From: Planctomycetota bacterium
GTDB taxonomy: Bacteria; Planctomycetota; PLA2; JAEUHO01
Assembly: GCA_020631815.1 (NCBI GenBank)
Contig: JACKGW010000007.1
Coordinates: 124,001-188,000, forward strand
Reading direction: 5' to 3'
Length of the DNA stretch: 64,000 nucleotides
Shown here: piece after piece, positions 28,301 through 36,779 of the stretch
How positions within the stretch are numbered: position 1 is the stretch's first letter
Layout of the letters: the number at the start of each line of letters is the position of its first letter
Notes under the pieces: generated by a model
Told to the model about the DNA's origin: nothing
Database searches by the model: none
Seen by the model: only the letters and a program-made list of their open reading frames with translations
Made by a program: the position numbers and the translations under genes

Positions 28301-28589
28301 CGACGATCGGCATGCTCTCGATCGGCTGCTTCACCTTGATCGTGGGAAGCGAACCCGTCGACGGGAACGGCGCGGGAGCCTCACCCGCCGGAGGCAGGTC
28401 AACCGCCGGCATCGTGGGGGCGGGCTTCTGCTCCGGAAGTACCGCGCTCGGCGTCGGTGACGCCTGCACGTTGCTCGCGGAGGACGCGTCGTCGCCGGCG
28501 TACGCGGTCGTGGCGGGCGTAAAGCCTCCCGCAACGATCACGACGAGCGCGCCAGCGAGGATCAAGAGGACGAGGGCGCTGCGCTTCAT
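25380..28589 (-). CDS. Secretin with TPR-like region and Cys-rich tail (second paralogue)
   Basis: An outer-membrane secretin of 1069 residues. The ATG at 28589 (MKRSALVLLI) is preferred, with AAAGGA 11 bases upstream; the ATG at 28601 would overlap that site. A signal peptide is followed by a Pro/Ala-rich region of about 170 residues. TPR-like helices come next (DLDPTNAEARELW), then an STN-like domain near 510 (TGLNFYVTPKVIEE). The secretin core runs from about 690 (DNFLRDVGVDIRGLEAADL) to VLDVRPIVSSDRRFVTLELR near 880-910. The final 40 residues carry seven cysteines in CGPC, MC, DCGC and CTSC patterns, which the first secretin lacks. The TPR and core regions are clearly paralogous to 11356-14193. 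It is monocistronic by appearance, with hairpins after the stop. Confidence 0.88.
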   Translation of the reverse strand: MKRSALVLLILAGALVVIVAGGFTPATTAYAGDDASSASNVQASPTPSAVLPEQKPAPTMPAVDLPPAGEAPAPFPSTGSLPTIKVKQPIESMPIVGVQPKVRAPRVVVGEYPAPAPSGYAAPSSVLPTVSQPVTVYEGTTTEGLPAGWQHHRVGQVVWSSESGAPAPIAPAISFPVETPVYEGLPAPEDTAAPAPSEAPSISDRGAAMAERRAFLVQSYIEKAREALRMADVDGAKEMVTKALDLDPTNAEARELWQSVSLDRASTAGAYAGSRGDVATVQRERAATEVRNNLRRGQQNEAAERYDEAVRDYNKALAIISWYDQTADFGTSADNIRDLIDAAQAKARVSERRARQDAVRRAQAERESEMVQAREQRLGRIRAWFEGAHRAFRRGEFALAREFARQILRADPNNRDAERIIEMSHDAEHIDNECEYRREFADQWKSIMMDLEESSLPQVDTVVFPENWLEDIAQRQPRAVGDPIDAGDGGDKQAILSVLTKQRVQGLTWEEANLDTVVVYLRTITGLNFYVTPKVIEEKGEEIAVNLNVSDVSVATVLDLITEQYELGWQPRGGVVTILTKDEVRGAMKLRYFDVRDLAVQIRDYSTEDLNLVPSNFTPPEPPDLPEPEPIYSPDSLVELIQNTIGNEETWSESAPVAQNGIIIVRNTPEILAEIEELLSQLRASTGVLVNLEVRFLTAEDNFLRDVGVDIRGLEAADLPPEINPAGLPGLVMDDLRQTGTGFGADEPSLPGANAGSNRDAGIFWNDGANGAYSARVENLFDVTEMPFGDANVLTNSGGLSYQHTMIRTSFLDVTGLEVIMRAVEKSQRVQQITAPRLTVYNAQRANLSILNQISYVADYEVEIAQASNIANPVVQTIQEGVVLDVRPIVSSDRRFVTLELRPTVAEVLRPIPTITTNLASGPFPSAPVTLQVPEMRIQRVRTTVMMPDGATLLLGGMKYYDKDLRDSGVPFFSKLPVLSFLFTRRGNFVNRRNLLILVTARIVPLEELEPKDNLVLPPEPERFYRPIREIDPGCGPCMNGMCDVPPPAPDCGCAPRAPKPTCTSCNAR

Positions 28590-29071
28590 CCTGGGTGCCA
28601 TCCTTTCGGGCTCTCGCGACTATCCACATCGCGCGCGTGCCAAGGCATCCGCGCGACGTGTCCGACCCGGTCGCTTGCTTCGGGTGCGGATCTCCCTGCT
28701 GTCGGAGCGCGCGCGTGCCGACGTCCGTGGAGACGCCACCACATCCCGAGCTCCTGAATCACCTGCAACCGGTCGACTCGCACGCGGGCACACGAGGCGC
28801 ACCACGCGTTCGTCGACGTCGCGACACGCCCGCCGGGTTGCTGCGTGAGCTCCTCCCGAGCTCGCGCGCCCCGTCGTTCGCGTCCCGACTCCCTCCCTGC
28901 CGAAGGTCCGGCGTGGGCAGATAGGTACGGCCGCCCTGTCACGCGGCGGTCACGTGGAACGCCGCCAAGCCCCGGATCTTGGGCTGGGCGGGCCATCGTG
29001 GGGGGGGTGCGTCGCGGCTTCGTCACGACCCCCGTCATGGGACGGTCCGCCGGGCGGTCTACCCTCTCGCC
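28590..29071. promoter_or_regulatory. Divergent promoter gap between secretin and uracil-DNA glycosylase
   Basis: A 480-base gap between divergent genes with no convincing reading frame. It should hold promoters for both. On the (-) strand TTGGCACG (28637-28644) matches a sigma54 -24 box, but no GC follows at the right spacing. I see no strong repeat. Confidence 0.35.
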
Positions 29072-29959
29072 GTGCCCGCCGAGCCGTCCCCGTCGCCTCC
29101 GGCCGTCCGGACCCCGCCGACGCCCCTCGAGGAGGCCGCCGTGCTGCTGGCCTGGCTGCGCCGCAGCGGTGGGCGCTGGCTCGCGGCGGACGCCCCCGGC
29201 GCCGACGCGGGGTCGCTCGCGGCCCCGTCCCGGCCTGGCCCGGCAGCAGGGAGCCACGGCGCGCGCCCCGCCGCCCGCACGGCCCCAGGAAACACCGGAA
29301 AACAGGGCTCTCCGGGCCCGGACGTCGGCGGGGTCGCGGCGGCACGGGCGGCTTCGGCGCCGGCGATCCCCTTGCCCGAGCGGGTCGCCGCCCTGGCTCG
29401 CATGGCCGATGATGTTGCATCATGCAAGCGTTGTCGCCTGTGCGAGACGCGCACACGCACGGTCTTCGGCGTCGGCTCGCCGACGGCGCGCCTCGTCGTG
29501 GTGGGCGAGGCCCCGGGGGCCGACGAGGATCGCCAGGGCGAGCCCTTCGTCGGTCGCGCCGGCCAGCTGCTGGACCGGATGCTCGGAGCCATCGGCCTCT
29601 CGCGCGACGGGGATGACGTCTATATCTGCAACGTGCTCAAGTGCCGGCCGCCGGGCAACCGCGACCCGCACCTGGACGAAGTCGGCGCGTGCCGGGCGTT
29701 CCTCGACGAGCAGCTGCGCTTGCTCAAGCCCGAGGTCGTCCTGGCGCTGGGCGCGCCCGCCGCACGCACGGTCCTCGGTACCCACCGCGGGATCTCGAGC
29801 CTGCGCGGTCGCTTCCTCACGAGCCCGGCTGGCTGGCGCGTGATGCCTACGTGGCACCCCGCGTACTTGCTTCGCCAGCCCGATGCCAAGCGCGAGGCCT
29901 GGGCCGACCTGCAGAAGGTGGCGGCGGCTCTCGGCCTGTCGATCCCGCCACGCGCGTGA
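29072..29959 (+). CDS. Family 4 uracil-DNA glycosylase (4Fe-4S)
   Basis: This enzyme removes uracil from DNA at the start of base excision repair. The GTG at 29072 is chosen; the TTG at 28979 gives a longer, atypical leader. About 105 Pro/Ala/Gly-rich residues precede the catalytic domain. The iron-sulfur ligands are visible as Cys118 and Cys121 of CKRC, Cys191 (NVLKC) and Cys207 (GAC), with the 16-residue spacing of the last pair known from this family. Motif 1 is GEAPGADEDRQGEPFVGRAG and motif 2 is WHPAYLLR. It differs from family 1 Ung by these motifs. The long N-terminal tail is unusual. Confidence 0.9.
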   Translation: MPAEPSPSPPAVRTPPTPLEEAAVLLAWLRRSGGRWLAADAPGADAGSLAAPSRPGPAAGSHGARPAARTAPGNTGKQGSPGPDVGGVAAARAASAPAIPLPERVAALARMADDVASCKRCRLCETRTRTVFGVGSPTARLVVVGEAPGADEDRQGEPFVGRAGQLLDRMLGAIGLSRDGDDVYICNVLKCRPPGNRDPHLDEVGACRAFLDEQLRLLKPEVVLALGAPAARTVLGTHRGISSLRGRFLTSPAGWRVMPTWHPAYLLRQPDAKREAWADLQKVAAALGLSIPPRA

Positions 29960-30028
29960 CCGCACCCGGCAGGGCGGCGCCCCGACGGATGACCGCCGAA
30001 TGACGGGACCCCCGGTATCCCAGCCGCG

Positions 30029-33000
30029 ATGACACGAGCCGTCGATGCCCCGCCCGATGCCAGCGTCCCCCGTGGCCTGGAGCTGTGGGCGGCCTTGGTC
30101 GCCGTGGGTGTGCAAGCGGGCCTCGTAGCCGGTGGCGCGTGGAGCGGCACACCCGCAACGCCCGTGCACGCGTCTGCCGACACCGGACTCGGTCCGCTGG
30201 GCGCGCTGCTCCTGCGCATGGACGGCGGGCTCGCACCGACGCTGCTCGTGCTGCGACGCTTGCTCGTGCACGGTCTCCTCGTCGTCGTTGCAGCGCGCGC
30301 GCTTTGTCCTCGCTGGACCCTTGGCTCGTCGACGGTGCTGGCGGCCGCCCTCGGCGCCCTGCCGCTGTTCGTGACGCAGATCGCCGGGCCGTACGGCGAC
30401 GCGCCCGTCGTCGCGACGACGCTCGCCCTCTGCGCCTGGGCTCTCCTTCGCGGTCGCATCGCCGGGCTCCTGGCCCTCGTGCTGGCGGTGCTTGTCTGGA
30501 AGCCTGCGGCCGCGTTGGCGCTGCCCGTCGCCGTCACGGCGTTGCAGCGCGGTTCGCGCTTGGCGGGTCTCGCTGCGCTGGGCGTAGGTGTCGCGGCCTT
30601 CGTCGTGTTCCCCGCCACCGCGGTCGGCATGCCTTCGTGGAGCGACGTGCCGTCCGCGTTCGCGGTGCTGTCTGCCGGCGCAGGCGACACCTGGGGCCCG
30701 CTCGCCGGCATCGGGGCCGCGGTCTCCCTCGCCTTCACCGCCGTGGCCTTCGTGCTGCCGACGACGCGCTCGTGGCTGGGGCCGTGGCTCGTGGCCGCCC
30801 TCGTCGCCGCGCTGCCGTGGCCGTGGTTTGCCGAGCCCTCCGCACGCGGCGCCGTGCTCGTGCCGTTTGCCTTCGGCGTCGTGGCGCTCCTCCCCGTCCT
30901 CGTCGGCAAGCTCGTCCTCCGTCGCGCGCCGCTCGCCGCCAGTGCGTTCCTCGTGGGGACGGCGTTGTTCGTCGTGGGCGCCACGCTCGTGACGCGCGCC
31001 GTGCCCCGCTGGCGCAGCGGCAACGAGGCGTTCGCCGACGCCGGGGCCGACGACCACGTCGGTGGCTATGCCCTGCTGCAGCGGGCACGCGTGCTCCACG
31101 CGGAGGGCAAGGACCCTGCGGTGGCGCGCCTGCTCGGCGACGCGCTGCAAGGCGACGGCCTCGTCCCGCTGCGTCGCGTCCAGGCCGCGCTCCTGCGCGC
31201 CGATGCCATGGGCAACGAGGTTCCGCTGGCGCTCCGCCTGACCGCCATCCAGGCCGCCCAGGACCTGGCCGAGGCCGCTGGCGACGACCCGCGGTGGCCG
31301 CATGGCGACGTGCGCGCGGCCCGCGCCGAGGCGTGGCGCTTGCGCGCGGTGGCGCTGCTGGCGGTGCCCGATGCGATCGGCGCCCTCGACGCCCTGCGTC
31401 GCGCCGTCGTTCTCGACGACCGGTCGGCAGCCGCCCACCGCGACCTCGGCCGGCTGCTGGCCGATGCGCGCAGCGAGGACGATCGCGACGAGGGCCTCAC
31501 GCACTTGGAGCGCGCCACGGCGCTGGACCCCTCCGACCTCGAAGCGTGGCTCGCGCTGGCGGCCCTGCGCTCGGACCGCGGTGACGTCGACGGCGCTGCC
31601 GCCGCCCTGGATGCCGCAGCGCGGCAGCATGCGAAGGACCCGCGCCTGCTGCACGCGCGCGCACGCCTCGAGCTGACGGGACGCCACGACGTGGTGCGTG
31701 CGCAGGAGATCCTGCGCGACTTGCGCGAGAACGCCGTGGGGGGTGAGCGCGGTGAGAAGGCCCGCGAGGCCGCGGCCCGCCTGGAGGCCGAGATCCAGGT
31801 CGCGCTCGGCCGCCGGCTGCTCGACGTGGCCGACGAAGACCCCAAGCAGCGGCAAGCGCGCTTGGAAGATGCCCTGCGCGCGTTCGACCTCGCCTTGGTG
31901 GCCGAGCCGGGGCACTGGCAGGCCGACGTGTTCGCCGGCGACGTCCACGTGGCCCGACGGCGGCATGCGGAAGCGCGCAAGCGCTACCGCGCCGCACTGG
32001 AGAAGCACGCGGAAGCCCAGTGGGTCAAGGACCAGATCGCGCGGACCTCCTTCCTGGAGGCCGCGTGGATCCTCGAGACGCGGCGCAACGACGTCGATGA
32101 GTCCGCTGCCGAGGACCTCGTCGCCGAAGGCCTCGATGCGGCGTCTTCGGGCGTCGATCTCGGCTTCGCGCCGCTGGCGCGCGAGCTGCCGTGGCTGCGG
32201 GCCTTGATCGCGGCGCGCGCGGTGGGGGGGCCGGACGTGCGCGAGCCCGCGGGCGACGTGCTCCGCGCCGCCCTGCTCATCACGCTCGGCCGCGAGCCCG
32301 AGGCCAAGGACCTCGTCTCGCGCGTACTGGTCGCCCTGCCCGAGGCCGAGGCCTACGACGCGGTTCGCGACGTCGCGTTGCTGCTCCGCGCCATGGTGGC
32401 CGAGCGCAGCGGCGATCTCGACAGCGCGCGGCGCGACTACGCGCTGCTCGCCGACCGACGCCCCGACGACCTGCTGCCCCAGACGCGGCTCGTGGAGATC
32501 GCCCTGCGCATCGCCCTGGCCCGCCAGCGCACGGCGCGCGTGGTGGCCGACGACGCGGCGGGCATCGAGGCCGCCGGAGCGCGTGTCGCGGAAGCCGCGA
32601 GGGCCGCCGTCGCGTTCGCCGATGCGCACGCGACCGACTTGACCGCAGGTTTGGTGGCCGTCGAGGCGGAGATGCACCAACAGGAGTGGCTCGACGCGCT
32701 CGGCCGCCTCAACCGCCTGGAGCGCAGCCATCCCGACGAGCCCGCCGTCCATCGCGGGTTCGGGATGGTGTACCTGGAGCACTACACGGCGTCCGCCGAC
32801 ACCGACCTGATCGGGGCTTCGGACCGCAACCTACGCGAGGCATTGCGCCTCGACCCGCGGGACGTGCGCACCTTGCTCGACGCGTCGCAGCTCGCGGCGT
32901 TGGCGCGCGACTTCCCGAAGGCCGTCCGCTACGCAGAGGAAGCACGTCGCTTCGAGCTGGTGCCTCGCGGTCCTGCGCGGCGGCTGCTGGTCGAGCTGCA

Positions 33001-33937
33001 CCTGTCCATCGCCCGCTACGCCATGGACAACGGGCAGGCGCAGCCTGCGGCCGAGGCGCTCGCCAAGGCGCGTGCCCTGGACCCAGGGCATCCCGGGCCC
33101 TGGCGCATGGAGGCCGAGCTGTTGCTCGCGGCCGTCGGCGGCAAGGACAAGCCCAAGCGCCTGGACGAAGCGCTGGAGCGCGCGCGCAAGGCGCGCGAGC
33201 TCGCCCCGTTCAACACGGACGTCTATCCCATCCTGGCCCGCATCCAGCGCGAGAGGGCGCTCATCTTCATGCTGCGCGCCAGTGCCCTGCGTGCCGAAGG
33301 GGCGGACGTGGACCGCGTCGAGGAGTATCGCCAGCACTACCGCGACGAGGCGGCCAAGGCCTTGGAAGAGGCCATCGCCCTCGAGCCCGCGGCTCCGGAG
33401 TCCAAGGAGTCCCGGCAGCGCCTGGAGGCGCTGCGCGCGAGCGATCCCGACCAGCGACGGGAGCGGATGCAAGAGGCCCAGGCGGCGTACCTGACCGGGC
33501 GCGAGCACCAGCGCGCCGGGCGCATGCTCGAGGCCCTGCGCTCGTACCGCAAGGCAGGCTCGCTGGTCGAGGGCTACGGGCCGGCGTGGTTTGGCGTGCT
33601 CCAGACCACCTACGAGCTGCTGCGTCGCGGCGCTGGCGGGGCGGGGGATGCCGCGGAGCGCCAGCAGGAGGATGACTGGATCGGCGAGGCCTGGTACGCG
33701 CTGGGCGTCCTGGACTTGCTCGACCCGCGCTCCGAGCTGACCGAACGCTGGCTCTACCGCGGCTTGCTCCATCGCTTCCGCTACCGGCGCGATGCGGACG
33801 AGAGCCTGCGCCATGCGGCGCGCATCGCCTTCGCGCGCTTCATCGAGCTGCAGGAGCGTCGTGGCATCGAGAAGGACCCCAAGATCGACATGGCGCGCAC
33901 CTACCTCGACGACCTGACGAGACAGGACGACGAGTGA
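30029..33937 (+). CDS. Large membrane protein with C-terminal TPR array
   Basis: A 1302-residue protein of unknown function. The first 335 residues contain about nine to ten hydrophobic helices (for example AGLLALVLAVLVWKPAAALAL and AAFVVFPATAVGM), resembling membrane regions of dolichol-phosphate-mannosyltransferase-like or O-antigen-ligase-like TPR proteins, but I see no catalytic motif. The remainder is a long TPR array, with many D-P turns such as TALDPSDLEAWLALAALRSD. The stop overlaps the rsmE start (GTGA), so the two are cotranscribed. It could be an envelope scaffold or a glycan-handling protein; neither can be settled here. Confidence 0.8.
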   Translation: MTRAVDAPPDASVPRGLELWAALVAVGVQAGLVAGGAWSGTPATPVHASADTGLGPLGALLLRMDGGLAPTLLVLRRLLVHGLLVVVAARALCPRWTLGSSTVLAAALGALPLFVTQIAGPYGDAPVVATTLALCAWALLRGRIAGLLALVLAVLVWKPAAALALPVAVTALQRGSRLAGLAALGVGVAAFVVFPATAVGMPSWSDVPSAFAVLSAGAGDTWGPLAGIGAAVSLAFTAVAFVLPTTRSWLGPWLVAALVAALPWPWFAEPSARGAVLVPFAFGVVALLPVLVGKLVLRRAPLAASAFLVGTALFVVGATLVTRAVPRWRSGNEAFADAGADDHVGGYALLQRARVLHAEGKDPAVARLLGDALQGDGLVPLRRVQAALLRADAMGNEVPLALRLTAIQAAQDLAEAAGDDPRWPHGDVRAARAEAWRLRAVALLAVPDAIGALDALRRAVVLDDRSAAAHRDLGRLLADARSEDDRDEGLTHLERATALDPSDLEAWLALAALRSDRGDVDGAAAALDAAARQHAKDPRLLHARARLELTGRHDVVRAQEILRDLRENAVGGERGEKAREAAARLEAEIQVALGRRLLDVADEDPKQRQARLEDALRAFDLALVAEPGHWQADVFAGDVHVARRRHAEARKRYRAALEKHAEAQWVKDQIARTSFLEAAWILETRRNDVDESAAEDLVAEGLDAASSGVDLGFAPLARELPWLRALIAARAVGGPDVREPAGDVLRAALLITLGREPEAKDLVSRVLVALPEAEAYDAVRDVALLLRAMVAERSGDLDSARRDYALLADRRPDDLLPQTRLVEIALRIALARQRTARVVADDAAGIEAAGARVAEAARAAVAFADAHATDLTAGLVAVEAEMHQQEWLDALGRLNRLERSHPDEPAVHRGFGMVYLEHYTASADTDLIGASDRNLREALRLDPRDVRTLLDASQLAALARDFPKAVRYAEEARRFELVPRGPARRLLVELHLSIARYAMDNGQAQPAAEALAKARALDPGHPGPWRMEAELLLAAVGGKDKPKRLDEALERARKARELAPFNTDVYPILARIQRERALIFMLRASALRAEGADVDRVEEYRQHYRDEAAKALEEAIALEPAAPESKESRQRLEALRASDPDQRRERMQEAQAAYLTGREHQRAGRMLEALRSYRKAGSLVEGYGPAWFGVLQTTYELLRRGAGGAGDAAERQQEDDWIGEAWYALGVLDLLDPRSELTERWLYRGLLHRFRYRRDADESLRHAARIAFARFIELQERRGIEKDPKIDMARTYLDDLTRQDDE

Positions 33938-34701
33938 GCACGGCAGGCGATGCCGGCGGTGCGGGCCCGGAGCGCGCGTGGTGCGAGGAGCTGCCGGCCA
34001 ACGGCAGCGACGTCGTCCTCGATCGCGACGAGTCGGGCCACCTGGTGCGTGTGCGCCGGGTGGGGGAAGGCGACGACGTCGTCTTGTTCGACGGCAGCGG
34101 TGGCCTGCGCCGCGGGCGCCTGGTGGGCGCGGATGCCCGCGCCGCGCGCGTTCAGGTCCTGGGGCCGTATCCGGCGCGGCACCCCGTGCGAGAGCTCGAG
34201 GTGCGGACCTCGCTGCCCGAGCCGTCGCGGGCCGACGACCTGGTCGCTGCGCTTGCGGAGCTCGGCGTGCGGAGGTTCGTCGCCCTCGCCTGCCGGCGCA
34301 CGCCGCCGGGTCGCGATGAGCTGCTGCGGCGGCGCCTGCCGCGGTTCGCGCGCGCGGCGCGCGAGGCCTTGAAGGTCAACGGCCTGGCCCGCGCCCTGGA
34401 GGTGGAGGCCGAGCCGCGGCCCTTCGCCGCCGCGCTCGACGGGCGCGGCTGGCTCCTGGACACCGCGCCCGGGCTGCCAGCGCTCGGCGCCTGCGTGGCG
34501 GCGGCCCCGGCCGGTCCGCTCGTGCTCTGGGTGGGGCCCGAAGGCGGCTTCGCGCCCGAAGAGCGCGAAGCGGCGCATGCCGCGGGGCTCGGTCTGGCCT
34601 CGCTGGGGGGCGCCGCGCTCAGGACGGCCACGGCGGCCGTCGCCGCGGCGGCCGTCGTCTTGGCCTCGGCGCCGGCATCCCGTGCGGATGGAACGAATTG
34701 A
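33934..34701 (+). CDS. rsmE: 16S rRNA (uracil-1498-N3)-methyltransferase
   Basis: RsmE methylates U1498 of 16S rRNA using S-adenosylmethionine. The 255-residue length fits. The N-terminal PUA-like part includes HLVRVRRVGEGDDVVLFDG. The SPOUT domain ends with the knot motifs VLWVGPEGGFAPEEREA and LGGAALRTATAA. The GTG start overlaps the stop of the large TPR gene. The middle region (ALACRRTPPG, REALKVNGLARALEV) diverges from E. coli, where a Gln is usual before the second segment, but the overall pattern is clear. Confidence 0.9.
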   Translation: MSTAGDAGGAGPERAWCEELPANGSDVVLDRDESGHLVRVRRVGEGDDVVLFDGSGGLRRGRLVGADARAARVQVLGPYPARHPVRELEVRTSLPEPSRADDLVAALAELGVRRFVALACRRTPPGRDELLRRRLPRFARAAREALKVNGLARALEVEAEPRPFAAALDGRGWLLDTAPGLPALGACVAAAPAGPLVLWVGPEGGFAPEEREAAHAAGLGLASLGGAALRTATAAVAAAAVVLASAPASRADGTN

Positions 34702-34735
34702 CCACGAAGCGTCCTGTTGGCGATACGCCCCGCTC

Positions 34736-34751
34736 TGGCATGCTTTTGGCA
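34736..34751 (+). promoter_or_regulatory. Candidate sigma54 promoter of the FHA-AAA+ activator gene
   Basis: TGGCATGCTTTTGGCA matches the sigma54 consensus TGGCACG-N4-TTGCA with two differences and has the exact GG-N10-GC spacing. The predicted start of transcription is about 20 bases before the ATG at 34782. Confidence 0.6.
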
Positions 34752-34781
34752 TGACCCTGGCGGGTTCACGGAGTCCCTGCC

Positions 34782-36779
34782 ATGTCCGAGCTTCGGCTCT
34801 TCGTTCGCGGTCCCCAAGGTGAGGAACGCGTCTACGACATCACGCAGGAGGAGGTGCTCGTCGGGCGCGACCCGGAGATCGCCGTCCCCGTCGGCGATCG
34901 CACGTTGAGCCGTCACCACTGCCGCATCTACCGCGGCGCCGACGGCTGGCGCATCACCGACCTCGGCAGTCGCAACGGCACGTTTCTCAACGGGCGCGCG
35001 ATCCTCGACGAGCTGTTGGCCTCGGGCGACCGCGTGGAGATCGGCGAGACGCGCATGTCGGCCGTGATCACGGGCGACGGCATCGAAGCGCTCGTCCCCG
35101 ACCTGGATGCGATGGCCACCCGCGCCACCCCGCGCGACGCGCGCGGTCGCGATGCGCACCACGAGCGTCAGCGCGAGATCCGCGCGCTGCGGCACCTGAT
35201 CGAGCTCAACGAGAAGATCAACGCGCTGGAAGACGAAGACACGCTGCTCGACGGCGTGCTCGACGCCGCCATCGAGCTGACGCGCGCTGGTCGCGGGCTG
35301 CTGTTGCTCGAGGCCGGCGACCACTTCGTGGTGCGCCGCGCGCGCCTGCCGCAGCAGCGCGACCTGGCCGATCCGGAAGGCTCGTTCTCCGTGAGCGTGG
35401 CCGCCTCGGTCGTTCGCGAGGGCAAGAGCGTGTTGTCCGAAGACGCGCGCATGGATGCGCGCTTCGACGGTACCGCCAGCGTCGCCGCGCTCGAGCTGCG
35501 CTCGCTCGTCTGTGTGCCGCTCAAGACCTCCCAGGGCATCATCGGCGCCATCTACCTCGACAACCGCTACGAGCACGGGACGTTCGACGGCTGGGACGTG
35601 CGCGTCCTGGAGGGGTTCGCGGGCCTCGCCGGCATCGCACTGCAGAACGCCCGCCAGCGCCGCGAGATGGGCCAACGGCGCCGTGAGGCCGTGCGCCAAG
35701 CGCGCCGTATCGAGCGCCTCAACGATCGCCTGCGCAAGGCGCTCCGCATCCGCACGAACGCCCTGCGTCGCGCGCGTGAAGACCTCGCCAAGCAGACCGA
35801 CGAGCTGGGCTTGCGCTACAGCTACGAGCAGATCGTTGGGCGTTCTCCGGCCATGCGCGCGGTCTTGCGCTTGGTCGACCGCGTCACGGACCTCGACATC
35901 CCGGTGCTCATCCAGGGGGAGTCGGGTACGGGCAAGGAGCTCATCGCACGCGCCGTCCACTTCAACGGACCGCGCCGCCGCGCGCGCCTGGTCAGCGAGT
36001 CCTGCGCCGCCATTCCGCCGACGCTCATGGAGAGCGAGTTCTTCGGCTACATGCGCGGCGCGTTCACGGGCGCCAACCGTGACCATGCCGGCCTGTTCGA
36101 GCAAGCCGATGCGGGCACGCTGTTCCTCGACGAGGTGGGGGAGATGCCGCTGGAGATCCAGGGCAAGCTCCTGCGCGTCCTCGAAGAGCGCGAAGTACGA
36201 CGGCTGGGCAGCAAGAAGGTGCGTCCCGTCGACGTCCGCCTCGTCAGCGCCACGAACCGCGTGCTCCAGGACCGCATCCGGTCGGGCGCCTTCCGCGAGG
36301 ACCTGTACTACCGCTTGGCCGGGCTCGTGATCGAGCTGCCGGCCTTGCGCGAGCGCAAGGAGGACATCCCCGCCTTGGTCGCCCACTTCCTCCAGGAGGC
36401 CGTGGGGGCCGAGGGGCGGGCGCCGCGCATGGACCCGGCCGCGTTGGAGCTCTTGACCGCCTACGAGTGGCCGGGCAACGTCCGCGAGCTGCGCAACGAG
36501 GTGCAGCGCCTCGTGGCGCTCCAGGTCGGCGGGACGGTGCTTCCCGAGCATCTGAGCCAGCGCGTCCTCGACTACCGCGCTCCCGCGCTGGATGGCCCCA
36601 CGCCCGGAGGGCTGAAGGCCCTTGTCGAGGACCTCGAGCGGCGCGTCCTACGCGCCACGCTGCTCCGCCACGGCTGGAACAAGAGCCGCGCGGCGGCCGA
36701 GCTCGGCCTGAGCCGCTTGGGGCTGCGCAAGAAGCTCGAGCGCTACGGGATGGACGTGGAGCAGCCGCCGGAGGCGTGA
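34782..36779 (+). CDS. FHA-GAF-AAA+ sigma54-dependent transcription activator
   Basis: A 665-residue enhancer-binding protein. Residues 1-105 form an FHA domain (VGRDPEIAVPVGDRTLSRHH, then LGSRNGTFLNG), which binds phosphothreonine. Residues 145-305 form a GAF sensor domain, followed by an Arg-rich coiled coil to about 340. The AAA+ domain carries Walker A GESGTGKE (about 379), the sigma54-contact loop GAFTGA (426) and Walker B LFLDEVGEM. A Fis-type helix-turn-helix closes the protein (NKSRAAAELGLSRLGLRKKL). It has no receiver domain, so a phosphothreonine signal from a Ser/Thr kinase is the likely input. A candidate sigma54 promoter lies in front of it and another lies before the next gene, which makes it the likely regulator of the pseudopilus locus and possibly of itself. 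Confidence 0.93.
   Translation: MSELRLFVRGPQGEERVYDITQEEVLVGRDPEIAVPVGDRTLSRHHCRIYRGADGWRITDLGSRNGTFLNGRAILDELLASGDRVEIGETRMSAVITGDGIEALVPDLDAMATRATPRDARGRDAHHERQREIRALRHLIELNEKINALEDEDTLLDGVLDAAIELTRAGRGLLLLEAGDHFVVRRARLPQQRDLADPEGSFSVSVAASVVREGKSVLSEDARMDARFDGTASVAALELRSLVCVPLKTSQGIIGAIYLDNRYEHGTFDGWDVRVLEGFAGLAGIALQNARQRREMGQRRREAVRQARRIERLNDRLRKALRIRTNALRRAREDLAKQTDELGLRYSYEQIVGRSPAMRAVLRLVDRVTDLDIPVLIQGESGTGKELIARAVHFNGPRRRARLVSESCAAIPPTLMESEFFGYMRGAFTGANRDHAGLFEQADAGTLFLDEVGEMPLEIQGKLLRVLEEREVRRLGSKKVRPVDVRLVSATNRVLQDRIRSGAFREDLYYRLAGLVIELPALRERKEDIPALVAHFLQEAVGAEGRAPRMDPAALELLTAYEWPGNVRELRNEVQRLVALQVGGTVLPEHLSQRVLDYRAPALDGPTPGGLKALVEDLERRVLRATLLRHGWNKSRAAAELGLSRLGLRKKLERYGMDVEQPPEA

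Noticed and set aside
25329..28460. A 1043-codon open frame on the (+) strand opposite the second secretin
   Set aside because: Same cause: it mirrors the secretin codons and is rich in Arg, Val, Asp and His runs with no family pattern.
28628..28644. Sigma54-like box TTGGCACG on the (-) strand before the second secretin
   Set aside because: The -24 half is perfect, but no GC lies at the required 10-base spacing, so a functional -12 box is missing.
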